DNA of 64,000 nt from Ursus arctos (lineage: Eukaryota > Chordata > Mammalia > Carnivora > Ursidae), in assembly GCF_023065955.2 (NCBI RefSeq), contig NC_079873.1, positions 8,012,566 to 8,076,565 on the forward strand, in the 5' to 3' direction. The position numbers were made by a program, and so were the translations under genes. Within the stretch, counting starts at the first letter, position 1. Each line of letters opens with the position of its first letter. Of this stretch, positions 33,993 through 45,109 are shown piece by piece. The notes under the pieces were generated by a model. It did no database searches, was not told where the DNA came from, and worked only from the letters and a program-made list of their open reading frames with translations.

Positions 33993-34664
33993 CATAGGCA
34001 TAAGAAATCCATCCTTTAATAATTTCCACTTAGTAGTGCATCTCACATCAACAACAAATCTTCTTTCAGCGGAGTGGGTAATGCTTCACCCAAGAAAACA
34101 AGGAGAAATATCCTCAGAGCAGAAGAATAGGGCTGAGCAATGGGACTTACATACAAGTGGGTCTCCAGGCAACACAGTATGTTGAAAGGCTAATAGGTAG
34201 GGTAAAAATTGGCCATTGATGTGACCCAAACACACAGCTATAAAGTCCTTTGGAGCACTTGACTAGTCACCCAACAAACCCACTGTTAAAACCTCAAAAA
34301 CCCCTGATTTCGGAGGCTCAGCAATATTATGAATGATGGCACCTGGCATTATTCTGGTGCCTAGAGCTTTCAAAGCAATTTCACATGGAAGCGTCCATCC
34401 CCCTCCTTAATCTATTTTGTGACTATGATTTTCATTTTTCATAGGCAGTGGGACATATAAGGCAAATATTAAGAACCTGTTGCCAGAAGTGTAATAAAAT
34501 GAGGAGAATGAAACAGAGTGCCGTCCACTTGCCAAGTCACCCAAAGCTGTCTGTATCCCACTAATCCATCAAATAGGGAGGATGAGCCAGAGAGTTCCTG
34601 ATCGCCAAGAAATGCTTGGTACAGAAAGGTCTGATTTGTTTTCTTTGGGACCATGCTTTATAAA
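33993..34664. other. unassigned DNA
   Basis: No recognised gene or repeat. Confidence 0.4.
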
Positions 34665-34986
34665 AGTGGTACTCAACTAGGGGCAAGGCAATTTTGTCCC
34701 TCAGGGCGTATTTCGCAACGTCTGGAGGTTTGTTTGTGTGGGGTTTTTTTTGGGTTTGTTTTTTTTCTTTCTTTCTTTTTTTTTTTTTTTTTGGTTACAA
34801 GTGGGGGTGGGGGCATGAAATACTACTAGTACTTAATGGATAGATGCCAGTGATGCTGCTAAACATCCCACAATGAACAAGATACACCCTCCAGCCCCCT
34901 TCCATTCCCACCCCACCAACACACACATACACAGCAAAGAACGTTTTGGCCCTAAATGCCAGTAGGATCAAGGTTAAGAAACCCTA
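34665..34986 (+). mobile_element. MER20 with internal T/CT and CA expansions
   Basis: Both ends fit MER20 ('agtggtactcaactagggg' and 'atcaaggttaagaaaccct'), and the core 'gccagtgatgctgctaaaca' is present. The copy is about 320 bp rather than 219, because of a T-rich block at about 34,730-34,795 and a CCA/CA-rich block near 34,890-34,935. Confidence 0.8.
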
Positions 34987-35208
34987 CTTTATAGACAAAA
35001 TTGTTCCGGCCAAAATAAATCCTAACACAGCAGAATCTAAGCATCAGACTAGGACTTTTTCATTATTTTGATTTTAATTGCTATCCTTCTTCACGTTCAT
35101 AAACACAGCATATATGGACAGATATGACCTGGAGAAATTATAGGATTTCTTCCCCCTTTCGGCAGAAGACAGGACAAGAAGAAAAGAGATCAGGAATAAA
35201 TGGCTAAT

Positions 35209-35409
35209 CAGTGTTTCTGAAAGTATGGTCTTTAGGACCACATACATTAAAATCACTTGGCAGGGGATATTTCTTTAAAAGAATAGATTGTGAAGACCTC
35301 CCCAAAACACAATGAATCAGAATCTCTTGAGGCACCACCTCAGGACTGACATTTTTAGCAAGAGCCTTTGATTGTTATCACGTACAACAACACAGTTGGA
35401 AAACCACTG
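35209..35409. mobile_element. MER5A-type DNA transposon
   Basis: The terminal inverted ends 'cagtgtttctgaaagtatgg' and 'ttggaaaaccactg' enclose about 200 bp with the internal 'aatgaatcagaatctcttg' landmark. The family is nearly palindromic, so strand is left open. Confidence 0.75.
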
Positions 35410-35424
35410 ATGTCATGCTAGTAA

Positions 35425-35525
35425 GATGCAGAAACTAATGTCTAGAGAGGCCAAATGACTTGTTCAAGGTCATGCAGCTAGCATGAGACAACGTCAGAAC
35501 CCATCCTGCCCTCTGGATTGAGTGT
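35425..35525 (-). mobile_element. MIR SINE fragment
   Basis: 'gccaaatgacttgttcaagg' and 'tcatgcagctagcatgagac' match the MIR core in reverse complement. Confidence 0.65.
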
Positions 35526-36274
35526 TAAAGGAAGGTAGAAAACACTCCTAACTCCACGACTAACAAGCCAGAATCAGACCCATTAAAGAGTAAATGAACA
35601 TAACATTTGGCCCAGTTCAGCAGAACCTAGAGCCTGCTAAGTGACTTGCTACATTTTTCCTGTGGTTTTGTCAAGTTTTCTCCCCACTGTCTTTGTGACT
35701 AATGGTAAAAAGAATGCTATACATGACTTCTTTCAAAGCTCTTAGGATAACTGATCTCCATTAAACTTTATTTTTCAAAACCATGGAATTCCTTTTTCTC
35801 ACATGAACATGTCAAAAAATGACAAATGTGTGTAAATCACACAAATTATTAGTCCTTTTAGATTTTCCAAGGGGAAAATCCCTTCAGAGTCTATTGAAAA
35901 ACCTTCCCACCTAGAAATAATTCCGTTTCCCATCTTAGCAAAATAAAGTTGCCAGCCACTATCTCCCTACGGTTGATGGGAAAGTCTGAGATTTGGAACA
36001 AAGGAAAGCTGGTTTGTACATCATAACAGACAATGTGACAACTTCAAGGCTATCAGTTTGCATTTCTGTAACTCCCATTTTTACAGTGGAATGAACGAAA
36101 GAACAAAGAAAATTCAGTCTATGAGAGCTGAAGGCGGCCATGGAGACAATGATGAATGATTTGAAGGGACATCATGTGTAAGAAAGAAAAGCTTGTCAGT
36201 TTTCTCCAGGAGGCTGGACAAGGATCAAGAGTGGAAATTATGAAGACTTGGATTCTGGCTCAACAGAAGAAAAA
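35526..36274. other. unassigned DNA
   Basis: No recognised gene or repeat. Confidence 0.4.
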
Positions 36275-36856
36275 ACTTTCTACATTTAACCTGGCAATTC
36301 CACTCCTAGGTATATAACAAAAAGGAATTAAAATATATGTCCACACCAAAACTTGTACACTCATGTTCATAGCACCATTATTTATAATAGCCTAAAATGG
36401 AAACCACTCAAATGTCCATCAACTGACTATAATGGATAAAAAAAAATGTGGTCTATCCATACAATGGAAGATTAATTGGCCATAAAAAAGAATGAAATAC
36501 TGTTATATGATAGATAAAACATGGATGAACCTTAAAAACATTATGCTAAGTGAAAGAAGCCAGTCACAAAAGACCACATATATTATATGATTCCATTTAC
36601 TAGAAATGTCCAGAATAGACAAATCCACAAAGATCGAAAATAGATCTGTGGTTGTCTAGGGCTGGGGAGATGAGAGGATGGGGAGTTGAGGAGGTGATAG
36701 CTAAAAAGTACAGAGTTTCTTTTCGGGGTGATGAAAATGTTCTAAAATTGATTGTGGGGATGGCTGCACAACTCTGAATATACTAAAATCCATTTAATTG
36801 TTCATGGTAAATGGCTGAATTGTATGAAATGTGAATCTGATCTCCATAAAGCTATT

Positions 36857-36857
<1 letters not shown>
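36275..36857 (+). mobile_element. L1M LINE 3' end and 3'UTR
   Basis: Sense L1 text, well conserved: 'attccactcctaggtatata', 'catagcaccattatttataa', 'caatggaagattaattggcc', 'gattccatttactagaaatg' and 'ggctgcacaactctgaatat'. It ends at a GAAA array that probably grew from its poly-A tail. Confidence 0.9.
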
Positions 36858-36911
<54 letters not shown>

Positions 36912-36960
36912 AGAAAAGAAAAGAAAAGAAAAGAAAAGAAAAGAAAAGAAAAGAGAAAAG
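36858..36960. repeat. (GAAA)n / (AAAAG)n microsatellite
   Basis: About 55 bp of GAAA units followed by about 45 bp of AAAAG units, joining the L1M tail to the next SINE. Confidence 0.95.
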
Positions 36961-37172
36961 AGGCACCTGGGTGGCTCAGTCGGTTAAGTGTCTGACTCTT
37001 GATTTTGGCTCAGATCATGATCTCAGAGTCATGAGAATGAGTCCCGCATCAGGCTCCATGCTCAGCGGGCAGTCTGCTGTGCTCTCCCTCTTCCTCTGCC
37101 CCTCCCCCAGCTTGCGTGCACATGCACACTCTCTCTCTCTCAAATAAATAAATAAATCTTAAAAAAGAAAAA
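36961..37172 (+). mobile_element. CAN-SINE inserted in the L1M tail
   Basis: Head 'ggcacctgggtggctcagtc', middle 'ggctcagatcatgatctcag', CT-rich region and 'caaataaataaataaatc' tail. A G-rich stretch (37,173-37,213) follows. Confidence 0.93.
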
Positions 37173-37213
37173 AGAAGGAAAGGAGGGGGGGAGGGAAGGA
37201 GGGGGGAGGGAGG

Positions 37214-38660
37214 TCTTCATAATAAATGGAGTGGTGCCAGAGCAGGCCGGCAGCTATCCTGGAGCATGGTGATTTCTTCTTCCTGGCAATATTTAATAAC
37301 CTGAGCCTGGGTGACCATCCACTGAAGTGGCTGCGCCTATGTGGGAAGTTTTGCTATTGGACCTGCAACTCTAAAATGTCAGAGTCAATGTTTTAAACCC
37401 TTTTCTGTTTCCCTGACTACAACATGAGTGGCTCAAGGCTAAAGACTGGCTTCTATTAATTTATTCAGTCCATTCTTTCATCCACTCTTTCAATGTTAAC
37501 TGAAGGCAAGGCCTTGTGCTACTTGTCTCAATAACATAGTTGCTTCTTGCCTTAGGCAGAGTTCCCCAGAAACAGACACTAAGATAAGGATTCATGTGCA
37601 AGTGATTTATTAAGGACATGTTCCCAGGAGAAATTGGTAAGGGGTAAGCGTAACAGTGTAAGAAGGGAGGAAGCCAAGTAACGGTGTGATTTCTGGCAAA
37701 GTCCCAGTCTCAGCCTGATCCTAGAGGGAGTCTGGAGTGTCAATTCCATCTCAGAGTTGTCCCATCTCAAACCAAAGGAGCTGAGCTTTAACGTTCTCAC
37801 ACCTGCCAGCCATGGGCTATGGGATGCCCCAGAGTGATGTAAAGTCTCAGGAACTTCCTGCTCTTTGTGGGTATAGGGAAACTGCTCGAGAATCCCAAGG
37901 GAAGTCCTCTGAAGAAGTTCACAGATGTTGGTCATTAGAAGCAAACCACAGAGAAGCTGGGGGATGGGTCAGGCATACAAAACTCATAACAGATCTGAGA
38001 TACTCTGGGCAAAGCACCAATAGATAGTGTCCACTACACTTTTGGGTTGAAAACCTGTTAAGCCCTTATGGCTGTTTATGACTCTGTTCCTATGTCTAGA
38101 GGTCCTGAGCAGGGTGGAAGCTTGTAGCCCCCAAAGTATTTCCAGCAAGGTGAAGTACGAGCTGATCTTCCAACGTCTGGCACTCCAGCTTATCCTCCTC
38201 CTCGCTCATAAAGCACAAGACCCCGCAGGGAATTTCTCAGCAGCCTCGGCACCCACAATTGTCATTTAGCCACTTACTAAGTTTGGGTAGATTCCCAAAG
38301 CTGCTAACCCACGGAGCCATCCATGACTGCATTACTTTACTTACCAGATTTATTTTCTTTCCCCGAATTACAGATCATCATAAGTGTATCTAACATGTTG
38401 ATTCCTAACAACACAGTTAAATGTTCCCTGTTTCATCAATCATTTTATGACAACATTTGTTGATTACCATCTTTTTGGGGAGTGGGGATTATACTAGTGA
38501 GTGTGCTCGCACACACGCAGTGGTGTGTGTGTGTGTGTGTGTATAGAGAGAGAGAGAAAGAGAGAAGTTAGAACAGTGCCAGGCATATATATAAGCTCTA
38601 TATCAATGTTCACTATTATCACACAGGTACAGAACTTTCTCAGGTTACATGGTGAGATCT
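37214..38660. other. mostly unassigned DNA
   Basis: At about 37,455-37,530 there may be an L2 fragment, and at 37,555-37,800 the phrase 'gttccccagaaacagacac' recalls a common mammalian repeat I cannot name. A (GT)n-(GA)n microsatellite sits at 38,523-38,565. No gene seen. Confidence 0.4.
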
Positions 38661-38668
38661 TTGTCCTC

Positions 38669-38880
38669 AAAATTGTCCTGCTGGAGCGCCTGGGTGGCTC
38701 TGTTGGTGAAGCGTCTGCCTTCGGCTCAGGTCATAATCCCAGGGTCCTGGGATCCAGCCCTGAGTTGGGCTCCCTGATCAGCGAGGAGCCTGCTTTTCCC
38801 TCTCCCTCTGCCTCTCCCCCTGCTTGTGCTTGCTCTCTCTCTGCCAAATAAATAAATAAAATCTTCTAAAAAATTGTTCT
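38669..38880 (+). mobile_element. CAN-SINE
   Basis: Head 'agcgcctgggtggctctgtt', middle 'aggtcataatcccagggtcc' and 'aaataaataaataaaatc' tail. The flanks 'aaaattgtcct' (38,669-38,679) and 'aaaattgttct' (38,870-38,880) match at 10 of 11 positions. Confidence 0.95.
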
Positions 38881-40869
38881 TCACCAAAGAACATGCAACA
38901 ATTTTGCTTACCTATTTCAATTTTGAAAAATTGTTTCTATTTCACCTTCCCCTCTGCTACTTCTTACTGGCACTTTCTTCTCCCACTTCCTCTGTGGTTA
39001 CAAGATTGGGTTAATGGTAGAACTCCTCAGTACCAAATAGAAAGAAAATAAATAATAGGTAAACTGAAAAACAACGTGAGGGGGGGTAGGGCAGAAACAA
39101 AACCAGCTCCCCGAAACTCTTAATGCATATTTTTGGCAGCAAGGAGACAGCCAGAGGGCTTTACTCCAGAATTTGGTTTTGTTTGTATCTATGAAAGTGC
39201 ACAAGGTGAAATTCCATAAATAGAGGAGCTTCTGGACCACTTTCTATTGCTAATATTTTCTTTTCCTCTGACGTCTGTCCCTAGCATCTCTGGTCATGGT
39301 GAGCACTTAATAAATGCACAATGACTGATGTTAGGAAGTGTTACAGGGGCCCAAAGCATGCTAGCAGGAGCATAAAGCATTCCAGAAAAGTCCCAGAAAA
39401 TACCAAAGGTGAAAAATCATCACTCAATGAATTTACAAAAGCCTGAAGAGAAAGTACGTTGCACTTCAACATTATTTGTTTGGTTTGGTTTGGTTTGGTT
39501 TTATTTTGTTTGGTTTGTTCTAAAAGAACAAATGAGGGGAGATGTTTGTCTCCAATCTGGAATAGGGGTCAGTAAAAATGGTTTTTACATTTCTAAATGG
39601 TTGAAAGGAAAATCAAAAGAAGTATAAGGTTTCATGACGCGTGCAAATTACAAAAATCTCCAATTTCAGCATTCATCAATAAGATCTCATCGGAGCATAG
39701 TCATGCCTGCTCACATACACATTTGTCTATGGCCACTTTCGATGGCCTAATGTACCTGGTCTTTTACAGAAAATGTTCACTGACCTCTGACTTAGAAAAC
39801 TAAAATAGAACTTTGTTTTGTTTGATTTTTTTGTCCACTTTTGGCTTTCATCTTCTCCCTACTGGAGTTTTACAAGCCCAAAGAATATATCTTCTACCTA
39901 TTCCTTTCTATTAACATCTCAATTATTTAATTTCATTTATAGTCTTGAAGCAGACAGACAACTTGCCAAAGATAAACCGGCCCGTTTAGGTCAGGCAGGC
40001 TTCCAAATTGGATTCTGCTGCTCCACGTATCTGAGCTTTTAGAGACACATCTATGTTATCTCTAGAAGTCTCAGGTAAATGCATGTGGGATTCACTTGGT
40101 CTGTAGAAGGCATCCCTCCCCCATTTCTTCTAGAACAATATAAACCATAACTAAAAATAAACATTTCCTTGTTGCATTTGTATCTGCTATTCTCAAATCA
40201 TTTGTCAACGTATTTCCCTCCCACTGACTGGGATTTGCTAAATTTCATCAAAAAGAAAGTTTTCCCTGGCCCTCATCTGGTAAGTTTAATCCTGATCTTG
40301 GACATATGCTGTTTCTTGGTATCCCTCCCTCCAAACTTGAACTGGGTTCGGACCCATCTGCACTGGATTCAATTACATACCACGTCATGCCACACCACGC
40401 CACGCATTCTGAGACCAAAAAAACAGAAGATTCTAAAACACCCATGTCTATATTTGGCCCTCGGAGTCGGACCGTTTTGCCCTGTCTTAAAAACCCTAGG
40501 CTGCTCAGAGGAAGTAAACTCAACTTGTTATTTATTTTTATGGCATAAACTTTGTATCAGGCTGTGACTTTTAGGTCACGCCATATTGTAAAGACAAATA
40601 TGTGTGTATATATGATTTTCAGACTAGTCAAGATTCTGGAAGGTCACCAGAATCCAACCCATTTTCTACAACCAGCACAATGCACGTAGCACCCTCTTCA
40701 CATTCTGAACATTCCAAAATGTGACCATCCACCTTCTTGGCTTCCTGCCAGGGGAGGTGCCCTTTGAAATTCTAGGTCACACGTTAGACATGAATCCTTT
40801 GTTTTCAAGGGGTGAACCCTTTCTCCTGTAACACCCTTCTGCCCGCATCACATCCACCGCCTCCCCCCC
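38881..40869. other. mostly unassigned DNA
   Basis: Includes a short GGTTT repeat at 39,475-39,520 and a likely L2 3' tip ('agcacttaataaatgcacaa') at 39,290-39,335. Open frames around 40,170-40,570 lack supporting signals. Confidence 0.4.
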
Positions 40870-41135
40870 CCACCCTTCCATTTCCCCTTTGCCTGTATAC
40901 CTCCCACTAGCTTCTCTGGCTCTCCTGGACCTTACGGACCCATCCTGCCACCCCCTAATAGGAGGCTCTGCAGGCCTTTTGGCTGGACCTCTGCTAGGAT
41001 ACTCATCTTGTCTCCTTCCTCCTAAAACACTGTTCTCCTTGAAGACAGGGGCTGCCCTAGTCATCTTTTTACCTCCAGAGCCTGAGCCTGTGCCTACTAT
41101 ACAGCAACCCTGGAGAACTATTTGTTGAATGCTGT
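40870..41135 (+). mobile_element. L2 LINE 3' end
   Basis: 'ctccttgaagacaggggctg', 'cctccagagcctgagcctgt' and 'gaactatttgttgaatgctg' follow the L2 3' terminus in sense. Upstream CCT-rich text is probably the same element. Confidence 0.65.
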
Positions 41136-42707
41136 TATTAAATATGATTCCAGGAGATGAGAACAATCAGCATTTGGTGATTATAGCACCAGCAAGTCTA
41201 CAAAGAACATGAACTGGAATCAACTATGATGGCAGTGACCACTCTCTGGAGTAACCTGGTGATTTATCCAACAGAATCGTTTTCCTTGGGCCCAGTCTGG
41301 ACTCCCCTGCCCTGAGGGTCCATACTACAGACAGCTCTCAATTATCATTAGGACACTGTGACGTGGGACTGAAGAGGAAAACCTTTTAAAATCATAATTC
41401 TGGTTTTTAGGAAGGAATCCACCACTTTTCCAGAAAAGTCAAGTCCACAGGAACATACGGCAACATTGCCCAATCACAAGGCCACCCTTTTAGGTTATAG
41501 AATAAATACATTCAAGGCCTCCCACAAGGGAATTCGGCACGACCAAGAGGTAAATGCGGCTCACAGAACAGGGGAGCTTCCTAAGGACACATCAGTCCAT
41601 GTAGGGTTTAATAGGCAGGGTTCTCTGCTTCGGTTTCTCATGAAACAAGGGGAATCCGCTCAACATTCTGCAAAAAGGCTGAGTTTTGATAACAGCCCAT
41701 CCTATCTTTGCACATTTATCTCTGTTCATCTTTGGCATCAGACACTGAGACCTAACCCCCTGATGGACTGACACTGAGGGGCCACCACGGGGCAGGATAA
41801 TTTGCTTCTCCTAAGATGAGGCTCTCCAAATGCTTTGGCTCACAAAGCAAGAAGCCCACTTAGCTTCTGACCACAAGAGCTTGGCAACGGCATCCTTGTT
41901 CCAAAGCCTCCAGAGCCCAACGGCGCTCTCCTCCAGGGCTGCTAAGGAAAAAAACGGAAGGAAGAGGGAACTTATTTCCCTAATCAGCAGCAGTAACCTA
42001 AACGCTGGGGCCGAGGCGACTGGACGGCTGTCACTTTGCTTTCTACAGCCAAATCTTCACTTCCACAAAAACGCAAGTCAGGCAACTTTCGGTGGTTTCT
42101 CTTAAACTGATATTTGGATATTTTTTTCTCAAAAAATTGTCCTTTGAGGTGCTGTACCAGACCTGGGAGGCTGCATCAACATAAACTAAATCTTCTGAGA
42201 TTCGTATGAACAGTTGGCTCTGGTTCCTTCTCATTACTTGCCAGTTGTTTTTTTTCTTTCTTTTAGAGGATGGTAATTTAAAAAAATCTTATGAATGTCT
42301 ACACATATGTACTCAAATATATACACACACACGTGCTAATATATATTTTTATACACATATACATATATAGTCACAAGTCTTACAAAATACATAAACATGA
42401 TATTTTTAAAGATTTTGGATAATTATGAAATATGAGAAGTACATCTTATGTATATACCAGAACTTCTCGATTGAATAGCTATACTTATTGACTTTTACTC
42501 AATTGTTTAAATTTAGTTTATAGCAGTGCCTTTTTTTAAAGTATGGCCATCAATTAATGCTTGGGTTATTATTTCCTTTTGATTCATTCTTGGCATTTAA
42601 TGTTTTTCTTTCTTTTAGAATTCCTCACTTGCATCCATGGGAGAAACAAATTTAACACAATATATCAGCCAGAAACTTGGGTGATTCTTTAAAAAGACTG
42701 GCTCTTT
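41136..42707. other. unassigned DNA
   Basis: Contains an AT/CA-rich simple stretch at about 42,300-42,370. No gene or named repeat recognised. Confidence 0.4.
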
Positions 42708-42756
42708 CTTCTGACCTTCTCCTTTATTTTTTTAAAGATTTTATTTATTTATTTAC

Positions 42757-42792
<36 letters not shown>

Positions 42793-42887
42793 GACTCTGC
42801 ACTAAGCACAGAGCCCAATACGGGGCTCGATCCCACAACCCCAACCAACTGAGCCACCCAGGCGCCCCTCTTCTGGCCTTCTCCTTT
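42708..42887 (-). mobile_element. short CAN-SINE with expanded GA and internal deletion
   Basis: Body 42,726-42,869: T-tail, 'aaagattttatttatttatt', a long GA tract, then 'ggggctcgatcccacaacc' and the 'gccacccaggcgcccc' head. About 50 bases of the usual middle are missing. The flanks 'cttctgaccttctccttt' and 'cttctggccttctccttt' match at 17 of 18 positions. Confidence 0.93.
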
Positions 42888-43514
42888 AAAACCTGCCTCA
42901 GTTCCATGGCTTTAGAGAACTAATACTTTAATCCTTTTTAAAATCGAAAATTGATGTTTTGGAGACATGCACATATCTCAAGCAGCCTCCCACACCAGAC
43001 TGGGCAGCCAGCCCAAACACAAGAGCGCAATTGAGGCAGACAACACTTAGCATACAAACAGTTCCCTCCGTCTCCAGCGCCTCTTTACAACCTCACAGAG
43101 TTAAGACTAAACATAAATGAAAAAAATCTCTCCTTCCAAACTGCCTTCTTAGGATCCATAAATTCCACATTCAGCTGGCCTTGCAGCCTTCACTTTCTCC
43201 TTCGGCCAGAAAGCCCAGGGACACAGGGTCTGCTCAGTGGGCTAAGCCACCACAGCTAGAGACAGCCTTCTCATCGTTGCTGCACAGTGGGGTCCCCTGA
43301 GCTCAGAGCACCCTGAGGGCCACGCTGTCAGGGTGGCTGCCATCTGATGCAGAAAAGCTGCAAGGAGGAAATATGTTCCATTTGTTCCTGAGACTAGAAT
43401 GCAGACATCATCTCAGACAAAGGGCCAGGCCTGCTGGGGAGCCTAGTGTGGTCATCTCATGAGGAACACATCACCATAGGAAACATTTTTCCAAAAAAGA
43501 TTTTTTTAATTTCT
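42888..43514. other. unassigned DNA
   Basis: No recognised gene or repeat. Confidence 0.4.
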
Positions 43515-44010
43515 TTTTCCAGCCTTATTGACATGTAACTGACATACAACACTGTGTAAGTTCAAGGTGTCCAAAGTGTTGATTCCATACACATTTCATC
43601 TTTTTCATTGACGTGTAGTTCACATATGGTATTACATTAGTTTTGGGGATACAACATAGTGATTCAACATTTGTGCACACGATGAAGTGATCCCCCAATA
43701 AATGTAGCCACCATCTGTCAGCATTCAAAGTTGTTATGTATTATGAACTATGTTCTCTGTGCTGTACCTTGTATCCCCTTGTCTTACTTATTTTATAACT
43801 GGAAGTTTGTCCCTTTTAATCCCCTGCCCCTATTTTGCCCCCCACCCTCCACAACCACCAGATAAGTCTCTGTATCTATGAGTCTGTTTCTGTTTTGGTT
43901 TGTTGTTGTTGTTGTTCGTTTGTTTTGCTTTTATAGATTCCACATATAAGTGAAATCATACGGTATCTGTCTTTGTCTGACTTATTTCACTTAGCATAAC
44001 AGGCAACGTT
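43515..44010 (-). mobile_element. two adjacent L1M 3'UTR pieces
   Basis: The first (about 43,515-43,597) begins 'ccttattgacatgtaactgac'. The second (about 43,600-44,008) begins again with 'cattgacgtgtagttcacat' and runs to 'acttatttcacttagcataa'. The restart shows two separate 3' ends in the same direction. Confidence 0.75.
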
Positions 44011-44084
44011 TTTAATAGAAAACTGGCTGAGAGTAGCACTGCTAGGGTTCCAGCATTAAAGAGATACATGTTCTTTTCCTTTTT

Positions 44085-44885
44085 TGGGGGGGAGGCTCCT
44101 TATTGAAATACAAAACACGAGCCAAACAGTACTGAATTCATAAATGCACAACTCAGTGCATTTTGTCACAGTGAACACCCCTGTATAATGACTACCCGGA
44201 ACAAGAAAAGCACCCTCCCAAGCTTTACCCCCCAAAGTAACCCCTAGCCTGACCACTGACCCCAGAGGTTTTGTTTCATTTGCCCGTTTCTGAACATCCC
44301 GTCATACAATCCCACGATGGACAGTCTGGTGTTTGGTCTGGCCTCTTCCATCACTGTTGCATGTTATAGCCTATTAGTGGCCCTTCGTCTTTTTTGCTGA
44401 GAAGTATTCCACAGCAGGAATAAAAGATAAGCGTTTCCCACTTCTACTCCTGAGAGACATTTTACCAGAATAGTGCTGATAGGAACCTTCTAGTACATGT
44501 CTTTTGGTGAGCGTAGGTAGGAATTTTGTCAGGTATACACCTGGGAGTAGCAGTGCTTCATTATCGGGGGGGGGGGCATACGCCATGCTTTAGTACATGC
44601 CCCTCCACAATCTTCTGAAGTCTGTGTCCAATTTCCTCTGCCACAGGCCATGCATGAGAAGTCCAGCTGTCCCGTATTAGTGCAACCCATGCTGTGGTCC
44701 GTGTTCTCTCTCTCACTCCGTGATAGCCATTCCGATGGGCAAGGAGTGGTGTGCGCTGTGGGTTTAATAACATTTCCCTTGGGACTGAGGAGTTGGAGCA
44801 CTTTTCATATGTGTATTGGTCTTTGGCTTTCCCTTTTGCAAAGTGTCTGTTTCTAGTCTTTTGCCCATTTTTCCACTGAGTTTTC
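44085..44885 (-). mobile_element. old L1ME LINE fragment
   Basis: Reverse-complement L1 3' and late ORF2 text: 'tccttattgaaatacaaaac', 'gagaagtattccacagcagg', 'catgtcttttggtgagcgta', 'cttttcatatgtgtattgg' and 'tctagtcttttgcccatttt'. Very diverged. Confidence 0.6.
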
Positions 44886-44892
44886 CATCCAG

Positions 44893-45109
44893 AATGGGGT
44901 TGGCAACCTTTTCACGTAAAGGGCCACATGGAAAGTATTTTTCGCTTTGCAGGCCAGACAGTCTCTGTCACAACTTTACTCGACTCTGCTGTGATGGCCC
45001 AAAAGCAGCCACAGATCGTACGTTAATGAATGGGTCCCAATAAAGTTTTATTTACGAAAACAGTCAGTGGGCTGAATTAAGCCCACAGGCCATGGTTTGG
45101 TCCCCTCTA
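44893..45109 (+). mobile_element. nonautonomous hAT-type DNA transposon
   Basis: 'gggttggcaaccttttcacg', 'gtaaagggccacatggaaag', 'agactctctgtcacaac'-type text, 'caataaagttttatttacga' and 'gccatggtttggtcccct' mark both ends and the middle of the family also seen at 12,440 and 50,274. Confidence 0.75.

Noticed and set aside
41530..41542. Sequence GAATTCGGCACGA, nearly identical to an EcoRI cDNA-library adaptor
   Set aside because: It lies in continuous genomic text with no sign of a junction, cDNA or vector on either side, and differs at the next base. Most likely coincidence; raw reads across it would settle this.
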